In this document: positions 1 through 9,466 of the stretch, one piece after another
Layout: each line of letters starts with the position of its first letter
Numbering within the stretch: position 1 is the first letter of the stretch
Source: Planctomycetota bacterium
GTDB lineage: Bacteria > Planctomycetota > UBA1135 > GCA-002686595
DNA: 40,140 nt
Direction of reading: 5' to 3'
Assembly: GCA_014238415.1 (NCBI GenBank)
Contig: JABABA010000029.1
Location: 1-40,140 of the forward strand
Notes under the pieces: model-generated
Told to the model about the DNA's origin: nothing
Database searches by the model: none
Seen by the model: the letters and a program-made list of their open reading frames with translations, nothing else
Made by a program: the position numbers and the translations under genes

Positions 1-2
1 AA

Positions 3-1625
3 CAGCTTCCGCCGGTCCCGGTGCCGCCTGAGAATCCGATTACGGAGCAGAAGCGTGTTTTGGGCAAGGTGCTTTTCTGGGATGAGCAGCTTTCGAGCGA
101 CAACACCATGGCTTGCGGGACCTGTCACATCAATGCCCACGCAGGGAGTGATCCGCGACCTGGGCAGAATCCAGGTCCAGATGCGCTATTTGGAACAGAC
201 GATGACACGGTTGGATCCCCTGGCGTTGTGCGTTCGGACGATAACAACAAGTATCTCCCTGACGCCGACTTCGGATTGCAACGTCAGGTAACGGGTCGAG
301 GTGCACCCTCGGTGATTGGATCCCAATGGGCCGCAGAGTTGTTCTGGGATGGGAGAGGACTTTCGACGTTTCTCAATCCCGAAACGGGTGCAGTCAGCAT
401 TGTCTCTGGGGGGGCTCTTGAGAGTCAAGCCGCTGGTCCGCCCCTTGGTAATGGAGAGATGGCCCACGACAATCGCGATTGGGCTTCGATTACTGCCAAG
501 TTGCAGGTGGTTGAACCCCTGCGCCTAGCCACCAACATCCCGCCCGATATGGCAGCGGCACTGAGTGGAGGCGTGTCCTATCCCGATTTGTTTCAGGCTG
601 CTTTCGGTGATCCAGTTATCACAGCCGAGCGCATCGCTTTCTCCATAGCGACCTATGAGCGCACGCTGGTCGCAGACCAAACGCCCTACGACAACACTCA
701 AGCGGGGCTGCCGGGAGGCATGAGCATGCAGCAACAGACGGGGCACGACTTCTTGCGCGATCATACGGTCTGCTTCAACTGTCATGTGCCGCCCCTTTTC
801 ACAGACAACCAGTTCTACAACATCGGCCTGAGGCCTTCTGACGATGACCTTGGGCGCAGCGTGATCACGGGATTGGTCGAGGACCGTGGGAAGTTCAAGA
901 CGCCTACCTTGCGCAATGCAGGACTCAAGACTGAGATGATGCACGTTGGCTGGATTACTGATATTCAGGATGTCATTGACTTCTACAACGCGCCAGCTTT
1001 TCCGCTTGTCGATCCTGTCACCGGGCACACGCAGTTCACCGCAGAACAGAGCGGCATTCCCACCAGCAACCCGAACTTCTTTGCCAACTATCAGGACATC
1101 GACATACCGGCTCAATTCCAACCCAACGTGGTGGAGTTCTTGACCAATGGCTTGATCGATCCGCGCGTTGCCAATGAGACTTTCCCATTTGATCGTCCCA
1201 CCTTGCACAGCGAGGTTCAGCCAGTGAACCCGTTGATTTATGGGGGCGGGGCCGCGGGGACCGGCGGGATCGAGCCGACGATAGTGGCGCTTTCGCCCAT
1301 GGTCGGCAGCAATCCTGACTTCAAAGTTGGGATCGGGGGAGGCCTCGGGGGCGCGACCGCATTCTTGATTCTCGCTCGTGCTCCTGGGACTCCAGCACCA
1401 GGCGGGATACCGCTGTACCTCTCGAGGACTCAGATCATTACTCGCTTCGTGATGCCTCTGTCGGGCTCGGGTCCAGGACAAGGCTACGCTACTTTTCAGC
1501 GCTCGATGGTGAACATGTCTTCAGCTTCGATCGGTAGTTCCATCTACGCCCAGTGGTTTGTGCTGGATCCCCAAGCCAACGCCGGTGTGGCGGCAACCGA
1601 AGCTGTGCAGTGGACCATTCTGTAA
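3..1625 (+). CDS. Di-haem cytochrome c peroxidase (MauG/CcpA family), 5' end cut by window
   Basis: Periplasmic or exported di-haem peroxidase-type protein. Counting from a GTG at 21, the first haem motif CGTCH is at residues 32-36 and the second, CFNCH, at 251-255, the usual two-haem layout of the CcpA/MauG family. The reading frame stays open to the left edge (in-frame residues QLPPVP precede the GTG) and no signal peptide is visible, so the true start lies outside the window. After about residue 410 there is a glycine-rich linker and a module of about 120 residues (containing SALSP-like and YAQWFVLDP motifs) not found in ordinary peroxidases; similar tails occur on secreted planctomycete proteins, as far as I recall. 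Family members reduce H2O2 or oxidise protein partners with electrons from c-type cytochromes. The gene converges on the porin/multihaem operon, so a link with it is plausible but unproven. Confidence 0.88.
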   Translation, partial: QLPPVPVPPENPITEQKRVLGKVLFWDEQLSSDNTMACGTCHINAHAGSDPRPGQNPGPDALFGTDDDTVGSPGVVRSDDNNKYLPDADFGLQRQVTGRGAPSVIGSQWAAELFWDGRGLSTFLNPETGAVSIVSGGALESQAAGPPLGNGEMAHDNRDWASITAKLQVVEPLRLATNIPPDMAAALSGGVSYPDLFQAAFGDPVITAERIAFSIATYERTLVADQTPYDNTQAGLPGGMSMQQQTGHDFLRDHTVCFNCHVPPLFTDNQFYNIGLRPSDDDLGRSVITGLVEDRGKFKTPTLRNAGLKTEMMHVGWITDIQDVIDFYNAPAFPLVDPVTGHTQFTAEQSGIPTSNPNFFANYQDIDIPAQFQPNVVEFLTNGLIDPRVANETFPFDRPTLHSEVQPVNPLIYGGGAAGTGGIEPTIVALSPMVGSNPDFKVGIGGGLGGATAFLILARAPGTPAPGGIPLYLSRTQIITRFVMPLSGSGPGQGYATFQRSMVNMSSASIGSSIYAQWFVLDPQANAGVAATEAVQWTIL

Positions 1626-1695
1626 TCGGGTGGACCTGGCTCCAATTTGACGGACGCAGTGAGCGTGACTTCTTACCTTTGATGCCAGCAGGGTT

Positions 1696-3087
1696 CTAGA
1701 AACTCCAGCTGATTTCAACGCGACCGCCTATGAAGGCGTCATCAATGCTGTCGTTGCCTGCGAAGGCGTCAAGGGTCAGCACCATGCGTTGCCCGATTGC
1801 TTTGCGGTAGCGGGCTCCCACTGCAACCGTGTTGTCGTCTCGGTCGTCGGTGGCCAAGCGCAGGCCAGCTTCATAAATGATCTGGGAGCGGCCCCCGTTG
1901 AGCAACTGCTGATAGCCCACTGAACCGCCGATTACATCGGCGCCTCCGGGGCTGATCGGAGCCCCTACGGTTCCAAGACCAGTGGCAGCAAAGAGGATGC
2001 CGATGTTTGCCAATGGGCCAGGGGCGGCTGGGGCACGAGAGGCGCTTGTGAAGTTGTCGATTCCAAGGAATGAGCCCACATACAGGTTGTCGTAGGTGTG
2101 GTGCGGGACCCAGGATAAAACGCTCGTCAGCAGCAGACCATCGTCGATTGCCGTTGAGTTGTCGTCCAGGGCAAGGGAGGCGTTGGCACGGAAGGTGCTG
2201 GCCATTCCCCCGATCCGCTGGGTGGATCCAACTCCTGCGAAGAGTCCGTCACCAACAGTCGGGTTGTCCGAGAAGGTGGTCAGCAGATCTACCTCCAGGT
2301 AATTGGATTCCAGGTCGGCAGCAGTGAGAACGCCGATCATTCCGGAATCTGGATCTTCACCTTGTCCTCCCGGCTCGATCTCGTTCCATGCGACGAGAGC
2401 TGTTGCGCGGAAGTTGGAAAGGCCGCCAAAGCGCACGGAGTTGCGCGTCAATGTAAATGCATCGATCACATCGTTGATCAGAATGCCTTCCTGAAAGTTG
2501 ACTGGCTGCCGTCCGATGCCAAAACCAAAATCCAGGGCAAGTTTGTCTTCGGGGTCGAGGTTCGGGAAAATCTCTCCAAAGTCTCCTTCAAAGAAGAGTG
2601 TCCGCACATCGAGGTTGAAGCCATCGATGGATTCACTGTCATCGAAGTCATAGCCGCTGAAGATGCCGTTTTTGTCCAGAGGCCGCACGCCGAGGACCAA
2701 CCGTTCGGTGGGAGACAATCGGGCCTGGGCGAACAGATCCAGTCGATTGGCCCATTCCCCAACATCCCCATTGTTTCTGGTTCGCCCTTCGAGCCCGCTG
2801 CGAGCAGAGCCCCAGACAGTCAGGCTGGGCGACCAGATCGCCCCGGTTGGCAGCCGGATGGGCTCTCTGAGCTTTCCAGGCTTGAGAAACCCGTTGCCCC
2901 ACTCAATCAGGGGCGCGGGGCGCTCGGGAAAGGTCGCAGTTTGGGGTGGCAGATATACATCAGTGATGCGATTGGGGTCACCCTCACCGTGGTCACCGTC
3001 TTGCGCCGTGGCGTTCGCCAGGCAGCAAAGTACAGCAGCTGTCAGGACGCCGGTGCGCAAGTGCTGGTTGTAGATTCGGTGCAACAT
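1696..3087 (-). CDS. Outer-membrane beta-barrel (porin-like) protein of a cytochrome operon
   Basis: A 463-residue protein with an N-terminal signal peptide (hydrophobic stretch about residues 12-28 ending ATAQ) followed by many alternating short strands rich in aromatic and glycine residues and ending in the aromatic terminus ISWSF, the pattern expected for an outer-membrane barrel inserted by BamA. No haem motif is present. Its ATG shares one base with the TGA of the 5-haem cytochrome gene (TGATG), so the two are translationally coupled. In bacteria that move electrons across the outer membrane, a porin and multihaem cytochromes are encoded together; the arrangement here is the same, but I see no direct resemblance to MtrB. 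It could instead be a general alginate-export-type or substrate porin. Confidence 0.72.
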   Translation of the reverse strand: MLHRIYNQHLRTGVLTAAVLCCLANATAQDGDHGEGDPNRITDVYLPPQTATFPERPAPLIEWGNGFLKPGKLREPIRLPTGAIWSPSLTVWGSARSGLEGRTRNNGDVGEWANRLDLFAQARLSPTERLVLGVRPLDKNGIFSGYDFDDSESIDGFNLDVRTLFFEGDFGEIFPNLDPEDKLALDFGFGIGRQPVNFQEGILINDVIDAFTLTRNSVRFGGLSNFRATALVAWNEIEPGGQGEDPDSGMIGVLTAADLESNYLEVDLLTTFSDNPTVGDGLFAGVGSTQRIGGMASTFRANASLALDDNSTAIDDGLLLTSVLSWVPHHTYDNLYVGSFLGIDNFTSASRAPAAPGPLANIGILFAATGLGTVGAPISPGGADVIGGSVGYQQLLNGGRSQIIYEAGLRLATDDRDDNTVAVGARYRKAIGQRMVLTLDAFAGNDSIDDAFIGGRVEISWSF

Positions 3088-5045
3088 CAGTGGCCTTGTG
3101 TCTGGACAGGCTCTTGGTCAGCAGGAGGTTGCTGCCACCAGCCGATCCGACCTGGAGCTGGGTCATCCCACTCCACGGTCACCGGCCCCGGGTCTTTCAG
3201 TGTGAATTCGCCCACCCATAGGAGTGGCCGTCCAGCCACCACCCGATCGCCGACCTCTCTGGGGGTCAGTTTGTAGTCGAACCCAAGGGAATGAATTGCC
3301 TCGATCAGGTTCACCGGGACCATGCCAGCGATCATGCGCACGCTCACGGAATAGGGCCCCTTGCCACTGAGTTGTTCGGGGGGAACGGAGTATTTTGCCC
3401 AGCGGCGACCATTGGGGGGCAAGGCAACTCGATGGATTCGTGCGCCGGGCGGCCTGCCCGTGGCGATCACGGGCGTTGATGCTGGCCGATTGAACAGCAG
3501 CGGGCTGGCCGAGAAATTGAGCGGCAGGACCTGTTCGCGTTCTCCTCCGCGGAACAGGCGAACCATGAACTTCGATTGCAGGCTGAAGAGGTACTTGTCC
3601 TGTGGCAGGTCACCGTTGTGCACATATGTCGAATGCAGGTCGCGTACATCTCCGTTGGGATCGAGGTCCCCGGATTCGAAGACTTTCTTGCCTTCTGTAT
3701 CCCTGACGATCACCTCTAGGTAGAGCGTCCGTTCGGCAATGAACCCCGTGGGCGCGTTGTGTCCATCGGTTCCATTGACCACTTCGATCTGGAAGTCCAG
3801 GCCCCCGTTATCGTCTTCATTCACCTGGACCCGTCCAAATTGGTATGCCTCTCGGAGCACCGCTAGTTGCTTCCGTCGATAAGTTTCGAGCTTCACCATC
3901 TGGCCGTGCTCGCCATAGATAATGTGCCACGCTTTTTTTCGATTGAGGCGGCTCTCCCAGAACTTGTGTTTGAAGTCTGTGCCCTCTGGCACAGCTGCTT
4001 CGAATTGCGTGCTGCCCCAGGCCAGATCGAAGTCTTGCCATTCGGTCAGGGTTGCCTTGACATCATCAGCATTAGCTTTACTTTGGATGGGAAAAATACC
4101 CGGATGGACGATTGAGTAATCTGGCCCGGCGAAATAGTGCCGTGTCAGTCGCCGAGTCTTGGAGGGTTTCCCGCCGACCATGGCTGCGGCATCCATGTGA
4201 TCCGGCTTGGTGCTGACCTTGCCCGGCTCTTCGCTCATGTGACAGTCTTGGCACGACTCTCCTTTCTTCGCAGAGGGTGAGCTCTTGAACTCACTAAAAG
4301 CCTCTTCAAGTCGGAATCCTCCGGGTGAAGTCACATCGTGGCAGTTGCCGCAGGAAGCTGATTCCCTCAAGAAGAATGCAGTCTTGACTGTTTTGTGGAT
4401 CGGCAAATGCCCTTCGCCATCAGGGGCGGTTTGCAGCCCCGAGAATTTCCCATCCTCTTTCTCGTTCTCATCAAGAATACGCTCCAGCTCATCCGGTGCG
4501 CTGGGGCCGTAAATCGCTTCGTAGATGTCCCCGGGTTCCAATTTGAAGCGTCCGCTTACCTTGCCGTAGTCCCCGTTGACTCGGTGGCAGACTACGCAGG
4601 TGACTCCCTCGCGCGAGGTCTGCGAGCGATTCTTGACTTCGGTGTAGATGGGTTCCTCCAATTCCATGGCTACGGGAGAGTGGCAGCGCATGCAAAAGTC
4701 CCCATTGGTGCCATTCGTCAAAGATGTGACTGCCGCCTGCATGGTGTTGAAAACCGGGCTGACCAGCGCATAGGCGTGTGGGGAGGTGGACCATTCCGCG
4801 AACTGAAGTGGGTGGCAGACACCACACTCCTGGGCAGAGGGGTATGGATTGTTCTTGTAGACGGCAGCATGAAGCTCATCCGGATCGGGGTCATCATCCG
4901 GAGATACCGCTTCCATTGAACTTGAGGTCGCTTCCATGGCCGTGGTTAGAGAGAACAGCGTTCCAGCCAGACCAAGGCCGGCTGTCAAGAGCAGGGGGTT
5001 TCGGAAGGTTGGTTTGTGTGGCTTCATGTGTAGATCGATGTGCAT
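3087..5045 (-). CDS. Five-haem c-type cytochrome, cytochrome c554-like
   Basis: A 652-residue exported cytochrome. An N-terminal hydrophobic segment (about residues 17-36) serves as signal peptide or anchor. Five CXXCH motifs lie in the N-terminal half: CGVCH 74, CMRCH 118, CVVCH 150, CGNCH 232 and CQDCH 265. The rest (about 300-652) is a haem-free domain rich in beta strands. The first part resembles the cytochrome c554 family of electron carriers. A second in-frame ATG six codons in (MKPHKP) is an equally good start. It lies 41 nt downstream of the 17-haem gene and overlaps the porin gene by one base, so all three are likely one transcript. The likely role is carrying electrons between the periplasmic multihaem proteins and the outer membrane or a terminal acceptor. 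Confidence 0.85.
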   Translation of the reverse strand: MHIDLHMKPHKPTFRNPLLLTAGLGLAGTLFSLTTAMEATSSSMEAVSPDDDPDPDELHAAVYKNNPYPSAQECGVCHPLQFAEWSTSPHAYALVSPVFNTMQAAVTSLTNGTNGDFCMRCHSPVAMELEEPIYTEVKNRSQTSREGVTCVVCHRVNGDYGKVSGRFKLEPGDIYEAIYGPSAPDELERILDENEKEDGKFSGLQTAPDGEGHLPIHKTVKTAFFLRESASCGNCHDVTSPGGFRLEEAFSEFKSSPSAKKGESCQDCHMSEEPGKVSTKPDHMDAAAMVGGKPSKTRRLTRHYFAGPDYSIVHPGIFPIQSKANADDVKATLTEWQDFDLAWGSTQFEAAVPEGTDFKHKFWESRLNRKKAWHIIYGEHGQMVKLETYRRKQLAVLREAYQFGRVQVNEDDNGGLDFQIEVVNGTDGHNAPTGFIAERTLYLEVIVRDTEGKKVFESGDLDPNGDVRDLHSTYVHNGDLPQDKYLFSLQSKFMVRLFRGGEREQVLPLNFSASPLLFNRPASTPVIATGRPPGARIHRVALPPNGRRWAKYSVPPEQLSGKGPYSVSVRMIAGMVPVNLIEAIHSLGFDYKLTPREVGDRVVAGRPLLWVGEFTLKDPGPVTVEWDDPAPGRIGWWQQPPADQEPVQTQGH

Positions 5046-5086
5046 TTAGAGAGGGTGAGGATTCTCTCCTGTGAGTGAGCCTTCTT

Positions 5087-7462
5087 TCAGGGGAGCTCCG
5101 GACCTCCTGGGAAATCTGAGAGCCGATTGCCGTAATCTCTCCGAGCCACGTCCGTTTCGGGGTCACCTGTTGGGGTCCCACCCGCAGTGGAACTGTTCAA
5201 GAGGTTCGTCCAGTGGCAGTAGAAGCAGTCGGGGTCCTCTTCGAACTTTCGTGTTCCGCCACGATGGATGGCCGGAATTGCAGGGCTTCCCGTGGCACTT
5301 CTTTCATTTATGTAGAAGGTCCGCTCGGCGAAGAGCCGACTTTTCGTGGGGGCGCTGACCTGGGATACCATCTGGGCCGCCTCCGGCAGGTGGCACTCCT
5401 TGCATTCTCGTTGTAGGTCGTGATGTTGGGCAACATTTCCGATCAGGTCGTCGATGCTGAAGGTTGTGAGCAGGCTGCGCTGCTCCAGTTCACTCAGGCC
5501 GCCTTGATGGCAGGTATTGCAAGCGGCTACTTCATCGGGGAAGATTCCACCTTCGAGAGCCGGTGAATGGTTGACGATTGCTGTGTCTGCGTGATCATGA
5601 CACAGGGTGCAGTCCAGGGCTGCTGGCAGGGTCCCAACCCTGGCCTTTGCCTGAGGCGTATGGCAGTTGGTGCAGTCCACCACTCCACCCCCATTGAGAG
5701 CCTTGCCGAGGTGCATAGCGTGGGAGAATTCTGGAACCTTCTGGATGTTGGCACTTGCTACAGATTCGGGACCAAACTGCGGGGTGGGGTCCGATCCGAG
5801 ATGGCAATCAGAACATGCTGCTGGATCATAGATCAGCCCCAGTTGATCTTCGGGAACCTGCACTGCATCGTGACCGCTGACAATCAGAGCACCCAGATCG
5901 CCTGACCGGTCGGAAAGGGCCAGGGTCGCACTGTGGCAGTTGGAGCAGGCTTCCGGTCCGGCTCCTGGAGGCAGGTGGCTCTCGTGACTGAATGCTACGT
6001 TCTTGATATTGCTGGGCAGTTCCTTTACTGGTCGGCGGTGGCATTCTGAACAGCTGCCTGAGAGCTCCTCGCCCTCGGCGACCGTGATCAAGGGGTGGGC
6101 GTGGGTATCAATGCTGAATAGCCCCGACGGACGGCGCTTGACCTCGGTTTGCGGCCGATTGGTAGCAAAATCGCGGTCTTCCGGATCATGACAGGTCTCA
6201 CAGGAACTCCAGTCCCCGTGGTCTCTTGGTGTCCACCAACTGCCGTGGTCAATTGGCGCCCACACTGCTGTGGTATGGCAGTCCTGGCAGCCCTTGAACG
6301 AATTGGGATCCGCAAGCGCGCCTCTGAGCGAAAACTCCTCGGGCAGCGCGCTGTTCCACTCATGGCAGGCCAAACAGCCTTCCGCTTCTATCACATCATA
6401 TCCTGCGGCCGAACTCTTGACCGGATCCCCTTGTGGCCGTTTGAAGTTCAGGTGGGTGGCGTGGGAGAAGGTCCCTGCGGTAACGCTCGTCTGAGTGTCT
6501 GCATTCAATTTGAATTGGATCGGAGTGCCTGCGGCGTCAGATACATGACAAGTGCCACAACTCTGATCGCGTTGTTCAAAGGGCATGTGCACGCCTGCTT
6601 GTAAATCTGTGGAGTCCTGCGCCTGGAACATGGTTGCGTGGCAGGCGCCACAATTGCCCTCACGGATAGTCTTTACTGAAACAAGGGCTTCCTTCAGCTC
6701 CGCAAGTGAAAAACTCTGCTCCCGGTCCTTGATCAGTACATGGTCCTTGTGTCGAAAGGGTTCCACGAAGCGCTTGCCGCCGATATTTGCCCCCATTGAT
6801 GGTGACTGGTTGAGGGCTGTCAGCAGGTTTTTCTTGAGGACACTCATGGCCTCTTCCCTGCGGCTCTCATCAATTGGATTCTCCTCCCGGTCGTGAGTCA
6901 TGAACATCAGGGTCTTCTGGCGTGGCTTGTCTCCCTCGTGGCAGGTAGTGCAGGAATCTTTGTCTCGTGCGCCAGGCATAAGGATTGGTGCCAGAAATTC
7001 ATCCTCCTCTGACACCTGATGGCACTCTCGGCACTCGAGTACCAGGTGGTAGTTGTGTTGGAAGAAGGCACCCGGGTTGCGTAAGTCAGTCAGGTCCTTG
7101 TCGAAACTTGGAGGATCTGCCCAGAGGGTGAATGTGTATTGATTGGTGTTATTGTTGAAGTGGCATTGGTCGCATACGGTCTGTGGATCGTGCGCTCCCT
7201 CTTTTTCGTAGTTGTGACATCCTCTGCAATCTCGCTGGCGCTCTTGAAACGACCATTCCCCTTCATCATCCCGTGCCATCCAGGCCTTGGGCACATGTTT
7301 GCGGTGGGTGAAGTTTGTTGCGTCCTTGGGTCGGGGATCTTGGCGGGCTGCCGAGGGGTTGTTCGTCCTGGGGGCTCCTGCTGATTGAACGATCCACAGG
7401 CCACCGTTGCCCAGAATGACAGTCAGTATCAGTGTCCGAAGATGGCGCGTGTGCGGGGACAT
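5087..7462 (-). CDS. 17-haem c-type cytochrome
   Basis: A 791-residue exported multihaem cytochrome with 17 CXXCH motifs, the first at residue 79 (CRGCH) and the last (CFYCH) near the C terminus. They are spread evenly, with many isolated His residues (FSH, HxxH) between them that could be the distal ligands. I start it at the ATG at 7462 because this gives a short basic leader and a hydrophobic segment (about residues 9-27), a normal signal peptide; a TTG at 7606 would add 48 residues of no exported character. The first gene of a leftward operon with the 5-haem cytochrome and the porin, it is divergent from the FHA electron-transfer operon across a 384-nt gap. Expected to work as a periplasmic or outer-membrane electron wire. 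Its exact partner and direction of flow cannot be read from sequence. Confidence 0.9.
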   Translation of the reverse strand: MSPHTRHLRTLILTVILGNGGLWIVQSAGAPRTNNPSAARQDPRPKDATNFTHRKHVPKAWMARDDEGEWSFQERQRDCRGCHNYEKEGAHDPQTVCDQCHFNNNTNQYTFTLWADPPSFDKDLTDLRNPGAFFQHNYHLVLECRECHQVSEEDEFLAPILMPGARDKDSCTTCHEGDKPRQKTLMFMTHDREENPIDESRREEAMSVLKKNLLTALNQSPSMGANIGGKRFVEPFRHKDHVLIKDREQSFSLAELKEALVSVKTIREGNCGACHATMFQAQDSTDLQAGVHMPFEQRDQSCGTCHVSDAAGTPIQFKLNADTQTSVTAGTFSHATHLNFKRPQGDPVKSSAAGYDVIEAEGCLACHEWNSALPEEFSLRGALADPNSFKGCQDCHTTAVWAPIDHGSWWTPRDHGDWSSCETCHDPEDRDFATNRPQTEVKRRPSGLFSIDTHAHPLITVAEGEELSGSCSECHRRPVKELPSNIKNVAFSHESHLPPGAGPEACSNCHSATLALSDRSGDLGALIVSGHDAVQVPEDQLGLIYDPAACSDCHLGSDPTPQFGPESVASANIQKVPEFSHAMHLGKALNGGGVVDCTNCHTPQAKARVGTLPAALDCTLCHDHADTAIVNHSPALEGGIFPDEVAACNTCHQGGLSELEQRSLLTTFSIDDLIGNVAQHHDLQRECKECHLPEAAQMVSQVSAPTKSRLFAERTFYINERSATGSPAIPAIHRGGTRKFEEDPDCFYCHWTNLLNSSTAGGTPTGDPETDVARRDYGNRLSDFPGGPELP

Positions 7463-7846
7463 GAGGCAGATGAGCAGGGGCGGCTCAAGAGTGTGGGCTG
7501 AGGAATCAGATGTTCTTCCAGGCCAAAGGGGCGGTGTCAGGATTATCCGGGACGAACCTCCAACCGTGGTGTCCCTGAGTGTATTGTCCTTGGGGGGCGG
7601 GGCCAACTATCTACCGCCTCTCGCAGCCACGCCAAAGTGGACCGGCTCCTGCCTGTGGAGGTTCTCGGGCATATCGCCTCAGAGGCAGAGCTGGGCTGCA
7701 GTCCATGCTGGTCAAGGAGGGGTCTTGAGCCTAGTATTTGTCATGCAGCCTGAATTGACTACTGCGCTCTTCTTGAGCAATGCGGTCTGGGGCAAAGGTG
7801 TGGCACTAATTGTCCATGCCCATTCATATCAGAAACCTTCTCTTCC
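7463..7846. promoter_or_regulatory. Divergent intergenic region between the two electron-transfer operons
   Basis: 384 nt between the 17-haem gene (leftward) and the FHA-reductase gene (rightward). It must hold promoters for both operons. No convincing -35/-10 pair was found; TTGACT at 7755-7760 is the best -35-like hexamer, but only the poor AGCAAT follows at 15 nt. A 150-codon rightward frame crosses it and runs into the next gene; it has no family resemblance and is not accepted. Neither flanking gene has a clear Shine-Dalgarno sequence. Confidence 0.4.
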
Positions 7847-9457
7847 ATGCCGAAACTGATCATTCAACGTGAAGGAGTTTCCGATCGGGGAGCCGATCTG
7901 GGGCCTACCAATTCAATCGGGCGCCTCAAGGGCTGCACGGTGCAGTTGGAAGATCCACAGATAAGCCGCGTGCACGCCTTCATCAATCTGGTGGATGGTA
8001 GCTACATGCTGAAGGACCAGGGCAGCATGAACGGAACTCATCTGAATGACAGAAAGCTGGAGCCTGGCGAGGAGGTCGTGCTCAATCACGCTGATGAACT
8101 CCGTATCCAGAGCTTCACGCTCAAGCTTGACTTGGAAGCAAAGTCGAAATCCGCCTCAAGCGACCTGAAGAACACCAGGTTTCATGCGCCCATTGTGGAC
8201 CTGAACAAACCTCCACCGCCCAGCATCCTCCTGTCGCACTTGTTGGAGGACCGCTCTGATCTGACTGTTTGGTCCGGTGGCGAAATCACCTTGCGCGTGG
8301 CTGATATTATTGACGAATCGTCTGATACCAAGACCTTCCGGTTGGTAGGCAAGGAGGACGTGCTGTTCTCCTACAAGCCCGGTCAGTTCGTGACAGTCTC
8401 CCTGGACATCGATGGGAAGGTTGTGAAGCGTTCCTACAGCATGTCATCAAGTCCTTCGCGTCCGCATACCATGGAACTTACCATCAAGCGTGTTCCTGGC
8501 GGGCTGGTCTCAAACTGGATGGCCGACAACACTTGCTTGGGGGACGAGATAAAGGTGCGTGGTCCGGCGGGCAAGTTCTCTTGCTTCAACTTCCCCTCTC
8601 GCAAGATGTTGTGCATTGCCGGAGGTAGTGGGATCACGCCGATCATGTCCATGTTGCGTTGGATCGTGGATACAACGGCGGATGTGGATGTCGTATTGCT
8701 TTACTCAGGTCGGTCTCCGGGGGACTTCATTTTTCGCAAGGAATTGGAGACTATCAGTGCCCGCCATAGCGGCTTGCGCGTGATTTTCACTGTGACTTCC
8801 CGATGGAACGGAACGCAGTCTTGGACAGGGCTGACGGGGCGGATCACTCAAGGCATGATCAGTTTGGTCGCGCCCGATCTGCTTGAGCGGCATGTATTTC
8901 TCTGTGGCCCCAAGCCGTTCAGCGATGCCATTCGAGATGAATTGAAGGGACTTGACTACCCAATAGCAAATCTTCACAAGGAGAGCTTCGGCGAGGGTCG
9001 TGTGGCCAAGGGAACCAAGGTCGCGCGAAAAACTGCTCCCAAGGTGCCGGTGGTCAAGGAGCCTGTCACTGAGGACCGTGTAGAGTCAGGTTCTGGCCAG
9101 ACCGCAGAGGACACCGGGCAAAGCCCGGCGCCTGTGAAGGAAGCATCTGAAGCCGCGCCGCAAGCCGAGGCAAAGGAAAGCGTCAGTCCATCCGCAACGG
9201 AGCACAAGATTCTATTCAAGGACTCAGAAATCGAGGGCGTAGCGAAAGAGGGTGAGTTCCTGCTTGATGTGGCCGAATCACAAGGGGTGGAGATCAACTA
9301 CGCATGTCGCGAAGGCAGTTGCGGGTGTTGTATGACCAAGCTACTGAGCGGTACCGTTAGCATGGAAGAGAATGAACTCTCTGATGAGGACAAAGCAATG
9401 GGCATGATTTTTGCGTGTGTTGCCCGCGCAACTTCAGATGTTTCCCTTGAGGCTTGA
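7847..9457 (+). CDS. FHA domain / FAD-NAD(P)H ferredoxin reductase / [2Fe-2S] ferredoxin fusion
   Basis: A 536-residue cytosolic flavoprotein of three parts. Residues 1-100 are an FHA phosphothreonine-binding domain with intact key residues (G25-R26, S40-R41-x-H43, N62-G63). Residues about 140-385 are a ferredoxin-NADP reductase-type module with the FAD motif RSYS at 195-198 and the nucleotide-binding motif GGSGITP at 259-265. After a charged Ala/Pro/Glu linker, residues 450-536 are a plant-type [2Fe-2S] ferredoxin with C487, C492, C495 and C524. Such reductases oxidise NADH or NADPH and pass electrons one at a time to the iron-sulfur cluster. It heads the five-gene operon, the next gene beginning 9 nt on, so it is the likely electron entry or exit point of the chain. 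The FHA domain suggests docking on a phosphorylated partner or regulation by a Ser/Thr kinase. Confidence 0.9.
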   Translation: MPKLIIQREGVSDRGADLGPTNSIGRLKGCTVQLEDPQISRVHAFINLVDGSYMLKDQGSMNGTHLNDRKLEPGEEVVLNHADELRIQSFTLKLDLEAKSKSASSDLKNTRFHAPIVDLNKPPPPSILLSHLLEDRSDLTVWSGGEITLRVADIIDESSDTKTFRLVGKEDVLFSYKPGQFVTVSLDIDGKVVKRSYSMSSSPSRPHTMELTIKRVPGGLVSNWMADNTCLGDEIKVRGPAGKFSCFNFPSRKMLCIAGGSGITPIMSMLRWIVDTTADVDVVLLYSGRSPGDFIFRKELETISARHSGLRVIFTVTSRWNGTQSWTGLTGRITQGMISLVAPDLLERHVFLCGPKPFSDAIRDELKGLDYPIANLHKESFGEGRVAKGTKVARKTAPKVPVVKEPVTEDRVESGSGQTAEDTGQSPAPVKEASEAAPQAEAKESVSPSATEHKILFKDSEIEGVAKEGEFLLDVAESQGVEINYACREGSCGCCMTKLLSGTVSMEENELSDEDKAMGMIFACVARATSDVSLEA

Positions 9458-9466
9458 GCCACCTAA

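Noticed and set aside
525..1481. 318-codon leftward open frame
   Set aside because: Exactly antisense to the cytochrome c peroxidase, whose frame carries both haem motifs; low-complexity, Arg/His-rich product with no family resemblance.
2362..3276. 304-codon rightward open frame
   Set aside because: Antisense to the porin-like gene and the end of the 5-haem gene; no signal peptide or motif.
7463..7606. Upstream TTG start for the 17-haem cytochrome
   Set aside because: Would put 48 non-exported residues before a clear signal peptide; the ATG at 7462 is preferred.
7407..7859. 150-codon rightward frame in the divergent promoter region
   Set aside because: Overlaps both flanking genes, no ribosome binding site and no recognisable domain.
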